Assembly (NCBI GenBank): GCA_039197065.1
Contig: JBCCUL010000010.1
Coordinates: forward strand, 1 to 43,745
From: JANQPX01 sp039197065
GTDB taxonomy: Bacteria > Pseudomonadota > Alphaproteobacteria > Geminicoccales > Geminicoccaceae
Reading direction: 5' to 3'
Length of the DNA: 43,745 nt
The notes beneath the pieces are model-generated. The model made no database searches and had not been told where the DNA came from. It was given only the letters and a program-made list of their open reading frames with translations. Shown here in pieces: positions 23,064 to 31,748 of the stretch. Numbering within the stretch: the stretch's first letter is position 1; the number at the start of each line of letters is the position of its first letter. A program made the translations under genes and the position numbers.

Positions 23064-23912
23064 ATGGCCAACGACTTCCCCCATCTCTTCAGCCCGCTAT
23101 CCATCCGCGGCGCGACGCTGAAAAACCGCATCACCTTCGGCGCCCATACCGCCAATATGGCCGAAGATGGCCTGCCTGGGGATCGGCATCTCGGTTACTA
23201 CGTGGCGCGCGCCAAAGGCGGGGCAGGGATGATCGTCGTCGAGCCGGTGCCGGCGCACCGTACGGGCGTTCTCACCCGCGGCAATTTCCGCCATGAGGAC
23301 GACAGCATCATTCCCGCCTTTCGCAAAGTGACCGATGCCTGCCACGGTTTCGGCGCCGTCATGATCCATCAGATCTACCACATCGGTGCCCATGGCGATC
23401 GCGATAACAGCTGGGAGCCCAACTGGTCACCCTCGGGCATGCCGTCCTATCACGACAGCGATGGCAGCCACGCCATGACCGAGGGCGAGATCGAGGAGAT
23501 GATTCAGGCCTTCATCGACGCTGCCCGGCGTGACTATCAGGCAGGCTTCGACGGCGTCGAGCTGTTCGCCGCCTACAATGCCCTGATCGACCAGTTCTGG
23601 TCCCCGCTCACCAATCGCCGCGATGACGATTGGGGCGGATCCGTGGCGGATCGCCTGAGGTTTACCGTTCGAATCTGCGAGGGCATTCGCAAAGCGACTA
23701 ACGATCGCTTCATCATCGGCCTCGCGATTTCGGGCGCCGAGCCTTATCCGGGCGGGCTGAGCGTCGAGGACAAGCAGGAGATCATCGCCTGGCTGGATGA
23801 GCGGGGCCTGATCGATTACGTCACCGTAGGCGCCGGCAGCTATCTCAACGACTTCGCCCATATGGTCCCCTCCTTCATGACCGAGCCGATGCTCGGTCCG
23901 CCGGTCGCATGA
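23064..23912 (+). pseudogene. NADH:flavin oxidoreductase, N-terminal part (split gene)
   Basis: 282 aa covering most of the FMN-binding TIM barrel of an Old Yellow Enzyme/trimethylamine-dehydrogenase-type protein (MANDFPHLFSPLSIRG, GVELFAAYNALIDQFWSPLTN, LIDYVTVGAGSY). The family includes 2,4-dienoyl-CoA reductase and demethylases of stachydrine and dimethylglycine. GGGAGG precedes the ATG. The frame stops with TGA at 23910-23912 just after MLGPPVA, inside the barrel. The missing last strands are encoded from 23909 in another frame. One missing base (VAxLKEVVK) would explain it. Either a real frameshift mutation, a sequencing error, or two coupled half-proteins through the ATGA overlap. Confidence 0.85.
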
Positions 23913-25030
23913 AGGAGGTGGTCAAACATGCCAAGATTCAGGCGGAAGCGCGCATCCGCACCCCTGCCAATGGCGAACAGGTGATCGCCTCAGGCATGGC
24001 CGATATGGTGAGCCTGGTCCGCGCCCAGATCGCCGATCCCGAACTCGCGAACAAGGCCGAAGATGGCCGCCCTGACGACATACGACCCTGCATCAACTGC
24101 AACCAGCAATGCATGGGCCGCCGCCTCCGCGACTACTGGATCTCCTGTCTCGTCAACCCCACCACCGGCCGCGAGGTCGAATGGTCGACCTCCCTGGCTT
24201 CAAGAGCGGACAAGCCGAAGCATGTGCTTGTCATCGGCGGCGGTCCTGCCGGCATGGAGGCGGCGAGGGTGTCGGCCGAGCGCGGTCATCGGGTGACGCT
24301 GGTCGAGAAGTCGGAGAAACTCGGCGGTCGCTTTCGCCTCGCCGCCAAACAGCCAAAACGGCACGAAATCGGCGAGTTCATGGACTGGCAAGAACGCCAG
24401 CTCACCAAGCATCAGGTTGACGTCAGAAGGTCGACGACGCTTGGCATCGATGAGATCAAGGCGCTCGAAGCGGACGCGATCATCATGGCGACAGGCAGCC
24501 GGCCCGCCGACAATGGCTTTCAGCGGGCCTTTCCGCATATCGAGAAGTTGGAGGGCGCAGACCTCTCACATGTCACAAGCCCGGAGGTGACGCTGGATGA
24601 CGCTGTCGTGCTGGGCAAGCGCGTCCTTATCGTCGATGACGACAATGGCTGGCGGAGCGTTGGTACAGCGCTTTACCTCGCCGAACGCGACCATGCCGTG
24701 ACGATACTGACCGCTGCGCTCCACCCTGGGCAGGAGATCGCACAAACCGTCTCGGCCGGGATCATGATGAAGGATCTGGCGCGTGCCGGGATCGGGACGA
24801 TCGTCAGCAGCGCTGCACTCGCCATCGGCGAACGGGCTGTCCGCGTTCAAAACCTGCTGACCGGCGAGGAGACGGATGTTCCCGCGGACAGCGTGCTCCT
24901 TGCGACCATGCCGGTGGTCGAAGCCGATCTGGAGGCCGCGCTGCGGAAGGAAGGTATCGATGTGACGGCCGTCGGCGATTGCGTCGCACCGCGCAAAGCG
25001 AGCATGGCCATCTATGAAGCGCGCTCTTGA
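23909..25030 (+). pseudogene. NADH:flavin oxidoreductase, C-terminal part (split gene)
   Basis: 373 aa that complete the protein begun at 23064. Residues about 1-55 are the last strands of the TIM barrel (KEVVKHAKIQAEARIRTP, ASGMADMVSLVRAQIADPEL). The [4Fe-4S] ligands CINCNQQC and a further Cys (ISCLVNP) follow. Then come the FAD/NAD(P)H-binding domains (VLVIGGGPAGMEAARV, IIMATGSRP, VTAVGDCVAPR). All are intact to the end, so decay has not spread. The ATG overlaps the upstream TGA as ATGA, and no Shine-Dalgarno lies before it, so it could only be made by reinitiation or frameshifting. Together the parts give the normal length of about 655 aa. Confidence 0.85.
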
Positions 25031-25047
25031 TCTGAGCGCTGGGCTCG

Positions 25048-26067
25048 TTACCCCGCCATCGCCTCGGAGGCTTTGATCGCCGACCCATCAGGCGGTGACG
25101 GAGGGGCTGACAAATTCTCGTAAGCCTCATGTGGCCAGCGGCGCTTTGCGCACATCCATTCGCCCGGCTTTTCCTTGATCCAGGCTTCGAAATGCCGATT
25201 GACCCGGCGCATCATGTCGATCGCCTGCTCATGCTGATCGGCAATCGCAGTGTCCGGGCGGATGGCGGCGAAGGTGGTGATGCGAAAGCGAACCGGGCCT
25301 ATCCGTTCGATGCGGGTCGGCACGAGATCGCAGTCGAACTTGATCGCTAGCCTGGCCGGACCGATCGCGGTCATGGCGTCGAGCCCGAAAAACGGCACCA
25401 GATCGCCGCCTTCGTAGCGCTGATCGGCCAATAGGCCGACGCTGCGCCCGGACTGCAGGCAACGCACCAGGCTACGGGTGGCTTGATCGCGCTCCGCCTG
25501 TTCGACCCAGGCTTCGGGCCGCGCTTTCTTGACGAGCTGATGGACGTAGGGGTTGGACAAGGGGCTGACTGGGATGGTCATGGGTTTGCCGAGCGGGGCG
25601 CCCAATGATGAGAGAATCTCCCAATTGGCCTGATGAACGCCGATATAGAGGGCGGGCGGGCGCTCCGGCGTGAGAGCGGCTTCGGGAACATCGGCGGCGA
25701 ATTCGATGAAGTCTGACAAATCCGGGCCGGCGATGCGCTGAAGATGCGGGTATTCTGCGATCACCCGCGCCAGATTCGATGTCGCCTCTCGCGTGATCCC
25801 ATCGATATCGGCGTCCCTGTCGTTGCGGAGCGCCACTTTCAGATTACGGACGATGCGCCTTACGGAATGGCTCTCCGGTCCGACCAGCCTACGCATCAGG
25901 CCTGCCGACAAATTCGAAGCCCGCTCGGGGCCGAGCATCAGGCTCAGACGCCAGAAGCCACGGAGGGCTAGGGCTTCCGCACGCAGCTTTAGCCGTGCGA
26001 GCAGCGACAGATCGGCAAACGCCCGGCCTTCCTTTCGCGGGCGGACTTTGGTGCGCGTAAGAAACAT
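25048..26067 (-). CDS. LpxL/HtrB-type lysophospholipid acyltransferase
   Basis: A 339-aa acyltransferase of the lipid A biosynthesis (lauroyl/myristoyl) family. The catalytic H-x4-E motif is HQANWE (His145, Glu150). Further blocks are LLADQRYEGGDLVPFFG and, near the end, FEAWIKEKPGEWMCAKRRWP, typical of LpxL relatives. It would act at the inner membrane, transferring a fatty acyl chain to a lipid A precursor or another lysolipid. The N-terminal 45 residues are basic and include one hydrophobic segment. It lies 206 bp downstream of zwf on the same strand, with its own likely promoter region. Confidence 0.88.
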   Translation of the reverse strand: MFLTRTKVRPRKEGRAFADLSLLARLKLRAEALALRGFWRLSLMLGPERASNLSAGLMRRLVGPESHSVRRIVRNLKVALRNDRDADIDGITREATSNLARVIAEYPHLQRIAGPDLSDFIEFAADVPEAALTPERPPALYIGVHQANWEILSSLGAPLGKPMTIPVSPLSNPYVHQLVKKARPEAWVEQAERDQATRSLVRCLQSGRSVGLLADQRYEGGDLVPFFGLDAMTAIGPARLAIKFDCDLVPTRIERIGPVRFRITTFAAIRPDTAIADQHEQAIDMMRRVNRHFEAWIKEKPGEWMCAKRRWPHEAYENLSAPPSPPDGSAIKASEAMAG

Positions 26068-26111
26068 CGACTGTCCAGGTCTCCAATTCCAACGACGTTG
26101 CTGAAAACAGC

Positions 26112-26143
26112 TTATCGCCGCATGCGGCCCCCTTTTATCGCCG
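26112..26143. repeat. 12-bp palindrome flanked by direct repeat
   Basis: GCCGCATGCGGC (26117-26128) is a perfect palindrome, and TTATCGCCG occurs at 26112-26120 and 26135-26143. They lie about 50 bp before the acyltransferase start, where a regulator could bind. No known motif is recognised. Confidence 0.35.
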
Positions 26144-26273
26144 TAGCACCTTCACCGCCAGCCTCTCGTCCGTTGCAAAGCAGCAACGATCCCCAAAACA
26201 GACCGCCAATCCATGGCGCAACGTCGACAAGAACACGACGTCTTCCGTTCAAAGTCTCAGGCAAGTCAACGCC

Positions 26274-27761
26274 CTAGGCCGTGCCTAGTTCTTCGTGCCA
26301 TGTGCGGCCGTCCCGTTCGATCAAGGCGATGGCGGCGGATGGTCCCCAGGTGCTGGCGGTATAGGGCTTGGGTGGTTCGCGCTGTTCGCCCCAGCCGGTG
26401 ATCACCGGCTCGATCCAGGTCCAGGCCGCCTCGACCTCGTCGCGGCGCATGAAGAGGGTCGGGTTGCCGCGCACGACATCCATCAGGAGGCGCTCGTAGG
26501 CGTCGCGATAGCGGACCTTGAAGGTCTCGGCGAAGGAGAGGTTCAAGGGTGCGGGGCGAAGGCGCATACCGCCTGGCCCCGGCTCCTTGACCATCAAAGA
26601 CAGCTCCATGCCCTCATCAGGCTGCAGGCGCACCAGCAGGCGATTGGCGTTGATGTCGTCGGACGCTACTGGGAAGATCGAATGCGGAATGCATTTGAAT
26701 TGAACGACGATTTCGGAGGTTCTGGCGGCGAGGCGTTTGCCGGTTCTGAGGTAGAAGGGCACGCCCGACCATCGCCAATTCTCGATCTCGGCCTTGAGGG
26801 CTACGAATGTTTCAGTTCGGCTCTGGCTGTCACCCTCGATCTCGTCGAGATAGCTGGGGACGGCAGCGCCGTTGCTGGCACCTGCGCGATACTGGCCGCG
26901 CACCGTCTTTTTGGCGATGTCGGCGCCGGCGATCGGCTTCAATGCGCGCAGAACCTTCAGCTTCTCATCGCGTACGGCATCAGCGGTGAGCGAGGTCGGC
27001 GGCTCCATGGCCACCAGGCAGAGTAGCTGCAGCAGATGGTTCTGCACCATGTCGCGAAGCGCGCCGGAGCGGTCGTAGTAGCCGCCGCGTCCCTCGACGC
27101 CGATGGTCTCGGCCACGGTGATCTGCACATGATCGATCGCCGTGGCGTTCCAGAGCGGTTCGAACAGAGCGTTCGCGAAGCGCAGCACCATCAGGTTCTG
27201 TACGGTCTCCTTGCCGAGATAGTGATCGATTCGATAGATCTGATCCTCGGCGAAGACCTGGCCAACGGCGTCATTGATCTCCTTGGCCGAGGCAAGATCA
27301 CGCCCGATCGGCTTTTCGAGAACGACGCGGCTTGCGGGCGTATTCAGCTTATGCTCGCACAGCTTTTGGCAGATGTCGCCGAACAGCCCGGGAGCGGTCG
27401 ACAGATAGAAGACACGGATGCGCTGATCCTGGCCCTGAAGGCGGTGCTCCAGATCAGGCCAGCCGGCATCGCCCTTGGCGTCGAGCGTGACGTGATCGAG
27501 ACGGCTCAGGAAGCGGTCGAGCCTCGCCTCGTCGATGTGATCTTCGGCGACATGCTCACGAAGCGCCTGCTCGATCTGCTCCCTGTAGACCCCCTGGTCG
27601 ATCGGGCTCCTGGAGATGCCGATGATGCGGCTGTCTTCGGTGAGCTGATCGTCACAGTCCCGATGGTAGAGCGCCGGCAGCAGCTTCCTTCTGGCAAGGT
27701 CGCCGGTGCCGCCGAAGACGATCAGGTCGAAGGGCTCGACGGGAATGATGATGGGACTCAT
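26274..27761 (-). CDS. zwf: glucose-6-phosphate 1-dehydrogenase
   Basis: A 495-aa enzyme oxidising glucose 6-phosphate to 6-phosphogluconolactone with NADP or NAD, opening the Entner-Doudoroff and pentose phosphate routes. The N-terminal nucleotide site is GGTGDLARRKLLPALY (18-33). The active-site signature RIDHYLGKE is at 177-185, and the EKPIGRDL block is present. GGAG lies 8 nt before the ATG at 27761. It stands alone: pgl, edd and eda are not adjacent. A 6-3-6 dyad lies in its leader. Confidence 0.97.
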   Translation of the reverse strand: MSPIIIPVEPFDLIVFGGTGDLARRKLLPALYHRDCDDQLTEDSRIIGISRSPIDQGVYREQIEQALREHVAEDHIDEARLDRFLSRLDHVTLDAKGDAGWPDLEHRLQGQDQRIRVFYLSTAPGLFGDICQKLCEHKLNTPASRVVLEKPIGRDLASAKEINDAVGQVFAEDQIYRIDHYLGKETVQNLMVLRFANALFEPLWNATAIDHVQITVAETIGVEGRGGYYDRSGALRDMVQNHLLQLLCLVAMEPPTSLTADAVRDEKLKVLRALKPIAGADIAKKTVRGQYRAGASNGAAVPSYLDEIEGDSQSRTETFVALKAEIENWRWSGVPFYLRTGKRLAARTSEIVVQFKCIPHSIFPVASDDINANRLLVRLQPDEGMELSLMVKEPGPGGMRLRPAPLNLSFAETFKVRYRDAYERLLMDVVRGNPTLFMRRDEVEAAWTWIEPVITGWGEQREPPKPYTASTWGPSAAIALIERDGRTWHEELGTA

Positions 27762-28078
27762 CGGCAGTGCTCCGAAGGCACGCTGAATTTGAGAGAGAAG
27801 GCGCTACAAGCGCCCGAGACCGCCACAAAGCCCGGCTTAAGGTCCTCGAAGTTGTCCGGCGCTCTCCGGGCAATATTCGCATCATGCATCCTTGAAAAGT
27901 CCGATCGTGCTCGTGCGTTGCGGTCATGTCGGCGACATAGGTGCACCCGATGGCAAAAGTTTCAACCGATATGTGAGTCGATGATGCCGCATGACTTGTC
28001 GTTACAAGGCATGTCTGAAGCTGTCGGAAGGGTTGAGAGCCCCTCTCCGGGGAAAGTCTTGCTGCGACGATGCTTTTG
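27762..28078. promoter_or_regulatory. zwf upstream region with 6-3-6 dyad
   Basis: This 317-bp region has no gene. GGCGCT-ACA-AGCGCC at 27800-27814 is a perfect dyad 38 bp before the zwf start, followed on the minus strand by TTCTCTCTC. It may be an operator or a leader hairpin. A further GC-rich hairpin candidate near 28038-28050 may end the DsbA-like operon. Confidence 0.4.
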
Positions 28079-28744
28079 TCAGGCCACCCCGTCAGTTCTG
28101 GCGACATCGAGCAATCCCGCCAGGACCTCCGGCGCCTGAGCGCCGGTAATGACATGCTTCTGATCGACGACGTAGACGGGAACACCTTGCACACCCATCA
28201 TCTGCGCGCGCTGGTGACCGCGGATGATGTCCGCACTGTGTGCGTCGCCAGAAAAGAGCGCGTCGATCTCCTCCCGAGGCAGGCCGGCGGCTTGACCGAG
28301 GCGACGCACCTCATCATCGGAGCCGATATCGATGCCATCTTCGAAAAACGCCTTGAACAGCGTCCTGATCACGGCACCGCCCAGGCCCCGGTCCTGCGCC
28401 GCCAGGATCAGGCGCTGTGCGGCGATCGTATTGGGGGTTCTTCGGATCTTGTCGAAGGCAAGGGCCATGCCCTCTTGCCGTCCTGCCTCTTCGATCCGCT
28501 GATAGATCTGCTCAGCTTTGGCATCGCCGCCGAACTTCGCCCGGAGATAGGTGCGGCGATCCATGCCGTTCTTCGGCAGCTGCGGGTTCAGCATATAGGG
28601 CCACCACCGCAGCTCGACTTGAAGTGCCGGACGCAGCGCACGCGCCTTGTCCAGGCGCACGAGGCCAAGATAGCACCAGGGGCAGGCGAGATCGGCGATC
28701 ATGTCGACCGTTACGTTTTTTGGTTCGTCGACCTGTACGTCCAT
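28079..28744 (-). CDS. DsbA-family (FrnE-like) oxidoreductase
   Basis: A 221-aa thioredoxin-fold protein. The start at 28744 has GGAG 6 nt upstream; the frame is open to 28810 without such a site. The redox motif CPWC lies in DLACPWCYLGLVRL near residue 20. The usual DsbA helical insertion and the cis-Pro block QGVPVYVV follow. There is no signal peptide, so it is cytoplasmic, as for FrnE and 2-hydroxychromene-2-carboxylate isomerase relatives. It is the last gene of a leftward set after the amidase and enolase-superfamily genes, with 117 bp before it, so shared transcription is uncertain. Confidence 0.9.
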   Translation of the reverse strand: MDVQVDEPKNVTVDMIADLACPWCYLGLVRLDKARALRPALQVELRWWPYMLNPQLPKNGMDRRTYLRAKFGGDAKAEQIYQRIEEAGRQEGMALAFDKIRRTPNTIAAQRLILAAQDRGLGGAVIRTLFKAFFEDGIDIGSDDEVRRLGQAAGLPREEIDALFSGDAHSADIIRGHQRAQMMGVQGVPVYVVDQKHVITGAQAPEVLAGLLDVARTDGVA

Positions 28745-28861
28745 CGAAGGCTCCATGAGAGGGAGGGCGCGACCATCTGCAGATATAGCGCTCTTCGCAC
28801 CGACGTCCATCCGTCTGAAAGGCTCGAGCGGACTAGGCCGGCGCCGGCCATCGTCTCGGGC

Positions 28862-30001
28862 CTAGCGGTCGATCCGATATTCGTCGACCGCATCGGGGTT
28901 CAGTTGGATGCCCAGTCCGGGACCGTCGGGCACGGCGATCTCGCCGTCGACGGGCTGCAGCGGGTTTGCCAAAAGCTCGTCGCGCAGCGGGTTCAGGCCG
29001 ACGTCATATTCGAGAAGACGTGGGAAGGGGTGGTGATCGCTATGCGGATAGTCCGGCAGGGCTGACAGGAAATGCAGTGCTGCCGTCAGCCCGACCGCAC
29101 CTCCCCAGCAATGGGGCGAGTAGCGAAGATTATGGATCTGGCAAAGCGCAGCTATTGCCTTTGCCTGATCGAAGCCGCCGCAAAGCGTGAGGTCGGGCTG
29201 AACGATGTCCACGGCGCGCGGATGCATCAGCCGGGCGAAGTCATGCATCGTGTAGAGCGCTTCGCCCGCTGCGACCGGGATCGACGCGCGAGCAGCGAGG
29301 GCGCCATAGCCCTGAACGTCTTGGGGCGGCAGCGGTTCTTCATAGAGGTGAATGCCGACGTCTCTGATCCTAGCCATGCTCTCCAGAGCTAGGTCGACGG
29401 TGTAGTTGCCGTTGGCGTCCACCAGGATCAGGGTGTCGTCGCCCAGGAGTTCGCGGGTCAGCGTGCAGCGAGCTTCGTCCGAATTCGGGCTGAGGCCGAT
29501 CTTGATCTTGGTGGCGTGAAAGCCGCCCTCGGCGACCCGCTCAAGCTGCGTCGGCAGCTTTCCTTCCGGATCATCGGTGATATAGCCGTCCGAGGCATAA
29601 GCGGGGACCTTGTCCTTGCCCCGACCGCCCAGGAGGTTCGACACCGAAACGCCAAGCGTTCGACCGAGCGCGTCGTAGCACGCGATATTGATCCCGCTGT
29701 AGCAGGCGGTCATCTGGTTCTGCAGACCAAGATGATAGCGACGCGTGATGATGTCGGACCAGATCAGCTCGCGCTCGAAGAGCGTTCGGCCGATGAAAGC
29801 ATCCTTGATCAGCTCCAGATAGGCGGCCGTAACTTTGCCCGGGCCCCAGGCCTCACCGATGCCGACCACGCCATCTTCAGTCTCAACTTCGATCAGCCCG
29901 CATTCCCGCCTGGACATCTTTCCCCTGGCCATGCCGTAAGCCTTGGCCTCGTCCATAACGAAGGCGAGTGGGATCAGGCGAATGTCACGGATGCGGGTCA
30001 A
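28862..30001 (-). CDS. mandelate racemase/muconate lactonizing enzyme family protein
   Basis: A 379-aa enolase-superfamily enzyme that abstracts a proton alpha to a carboxylate. Visible active-site residues: K165/K167 in TKIKIG, metal ligands D195 (LVDANGN), E221 (YEEPLP) and E247 (AAGEALY), D270 (VQPDLT) and H297 (SPHCWGG). Both the K-x-K and the His-Asp side are present, as in the mandelate racemase subgroup, so dehydration of a sugar acid or racemisation are both possible. The start appears to be TTG at 30001, just after GGAGGA. It lies 27 bp after the amidase stop and is probably co-transcribed with it. Confidence 0.92.
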   Translation of the reverse strand: MTRIRDIRLIPLAFVMDEAKAYGMARGKMSRRECGLIEVETEDGVVGIGEAWGPGKVTAAYLELIKDAFIGRTLFERELIWSDIITRRYHLGLQNQMTACYSGINIACYDALGRTLGVSVSNLLGGRGKDKVPAYASDGYITDDPEGKLPTQLERVAEGGFHATKIKIGLSPNSDEARCTLTRELLGDDTLILVDANGNYTVDLALESMARIRDVGIHLYEEPLPPQDVQGYGALAARASIPVAAGEALYTMHDFARLMHPRAVDIVQPDLTLCGGFDQAKAIAALCQIHNLRYSPHCWGGAVGLTAALHFLSALPDYPHSDHHPFPRLLEYDVGLNPLRDELLANPLQPVDGEIAVPDGPGLGIQLNPDAVDEYRIDR

Positions 30002-30028
30002 ACACTCCTCCCTGATCGTTCGGACGCC

Positions 30029-31462
30029 TCAGCTCCTAAGCCGCGCAAGATCCGGCTGCGGTCGCCCAAGACCATCTATACGTACCATATGATGCTCAAT
30101 CGCGCGAGAAATGGCCAGAACCCGGGCATCACCCGCACGCTTGCCGCATATCTGTATGCCAAACGGCATGCCGGTGTGGTCCAGGCCAGCAGGCAGGCAG
30201 ACCACGGGATGGCAGGTGAGGGTCAGGCCGTAAGCAAGCGCCAGCCAGTGGAAATAGGTCCTGAGCGCCTCGCCGTTGATTTCGGCGGGGTAGAGCTGGC
30301 CATGAGGGAACGGCGCCACCGACATCGCCGGACAAATCAGGATGTCGTAGTCTTCCATGAAGGCGACGAAGCGCCGGTAGATCTGGGTGTGCGACGCCAT
30401 CGCCCGCGCGACGTCGGCGAGACTCATCAAAAGGCCCTGCTCGACATTAGCGACGATATTCGGCCCCAGCAGTTCCGGACTTTCATCATAGATCTGTTTG
30501 TGAGCGGCGACGAAGGACAGCGCCCGATTCACCTCAAACGCCTCGTCAGCTCCTTCCAGGGGCGGGTCGGCCTGACTAACACTTGCGAAGGCGGGCTTGA
30601 GCTTTTCGATCACCGAATTGAACTTGGCGCGGATGTCGCTGTCGACCGGGGCGAAGCCGAGATCTTCGCTGACAGCGACCTTGATATCGCCGAGATCGAT
30701 GTCCTGCAGCGGGTGCAGTGTTTCCTTGTTGAAAGGATAGGCGAGAGGATCGCGGTCATCGTCCGCGGCCATTGCCTGATAGAGCAGCGCCAGATCGTCC
30801 ACCGAGCGCGCCATCGGTCCCTGAACCGGCAGGGACGACCAGCCCAACAGGACGTTCTCGTTGGCGATGACGCCTTGAGATGGGCGCATGCCGACGATGC
30901 CGCAATAGGCCGCCGGGTTTCGAAGGCTGCCGCCCATATCCGAGCCGGTGGCAAGCGGTACCATACCGGTCGCCAGCGCCACCGCCGATCCGCCGGACGA
31001 TCCGGCACAGGTCTTTTCCGGATCGAACGGATTGCCGGTGGCGCCGTAGACCGGATTGACCGTGTTCGCGCCCGCGCCGAATTCCGGCGTGTTGGTCTTG
31101 CCGACAATGATGGCGCCCGCAGCGCGTACGGCCTTTGCCTGCCGTTCATCCGCATCGGGCACGAAATCTTGAAACTGCGGTGAGCCGAAGGTGGTGCGCA
31201 GCCCTTCGGTCAGTACAAGGTCCTTGATGCCGATCGGAAGGCCATGCAAGGCGCCGAGATCATCGCCTCTAAGCACAGCTGCTTCGGCCTCCTTCGCCTC
31301 GGCTTCAGCACGCTCGAAGCAGGTTGCGACAACGGCATTGAGTCTGCCATTGACCTCTTCGATCCGCTCGATGCAGGCGGTCAACAGCTCCAAAGGAGAA
31401 GTATCCTTTTGGGCAATCATCCTGCGAAGCTCGAGTGCCGAGCGGTCGCATAGGGCGGTCAT
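30029..31462 (-). CDS. amidase signature family enzyme
   Basis: A 477-aa serine amidase. The Ser-cisSer-Lys triad is visible: K80 in GLPIGIKDL, the glycine/serine loop CAGSSGGSA (152-160) and nucleophile S179 in DMGGSLRNPA. The family includes acylamide amidases and GatA; no gatB/C genes are near and the length is that of a stand-alone enzyme. Substrate unknown. GGAG lies 7 nt before the ATG. It is the first gene of the leftward operon and is divergent from the DMGDH-like gene, with 286 bp between them. Confidence 0.92.
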   Translation of the reverse strand: MTALCDRSALELRRMIAQKDTSPLELLTACIERIEEVNGRLNAVVATCFERAEAEAKEAEAAVLRGDDLGALHGLPIGIKDLVLTEGLRTTFGSPQFQDFVPDADERQAKAVRAAGAIIVGKTNTPEFGAGANTVNPVYGATGNPFDPEKTCAGSSGGSAVALATGMVPLATGSDMGGSLRNPAAYCGIVGMRPSQGVIANENVLLGWSSLPVQGPMARSVDDLALLYQAMAADDDRDPLAYPFNKETLHPLQDIDLGDIKVAVSEDLGFAPVDSDIRAKFNSVIEKLKPAFASVSQADPPLEGADEAFEVNRALSFVAAHKQIYDESPELLGPNIVANVEQGLLMSLADVARAMASHTQIYRRFVAFMEDYDILICPAMSVAPFPHGQLYPAEINGEALRTYFHWLALAYGLTLTCHPVVCLPAGLDHTGMPFGIQICGKRAGDARVLAISRAIEHHMVRIDGLGRPQPDLARLRS

Positions 31463-31748
31463 CGGTTTTCTCCGCTGTCATTTCAAGTCTTCGGGCAGGC
31501 CAATAAGTCGTCATGCGGGACCACCCTATAGGGATGGATGTCTATCTAGCGCTGGACATTCCTGTCGTGGTCCATGATCAGCCATTACATGATAGCTGCA
31601 GGACCGCCGCTCACCTTCCCCGTTCAGAGAACCGTACCGTCTGACCGCTGCTGTGGCCAGGGCATGGAACATGCGGGATGGTCGCAGGACGCTTTTCGTT
31701 GTGCTGGAGGCCTGCTAACCAGAATGAATAGCAACCCGAACAAGGACG

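Noticed and set aside
23900..23930. Programmed frameshift signal stimulated by AAGGAGG at the flavoprotein break
   Set aside because: The Shine-Dalgarno-like sequence lies after the stop, not upstream as in prfB or dnaX, and there is no slippery heptamer.
27036..28139. 367-aa open frame antisense to zwf
   Set aside because: Shadow of zwf extended into its leader; composition like other shadows.
29516..31183. 555-aa open frame antisense to the enolase-superfamily and amidase genes
   Set aside because: Shadow of two well-recognised genes on the minus strand; no family features.
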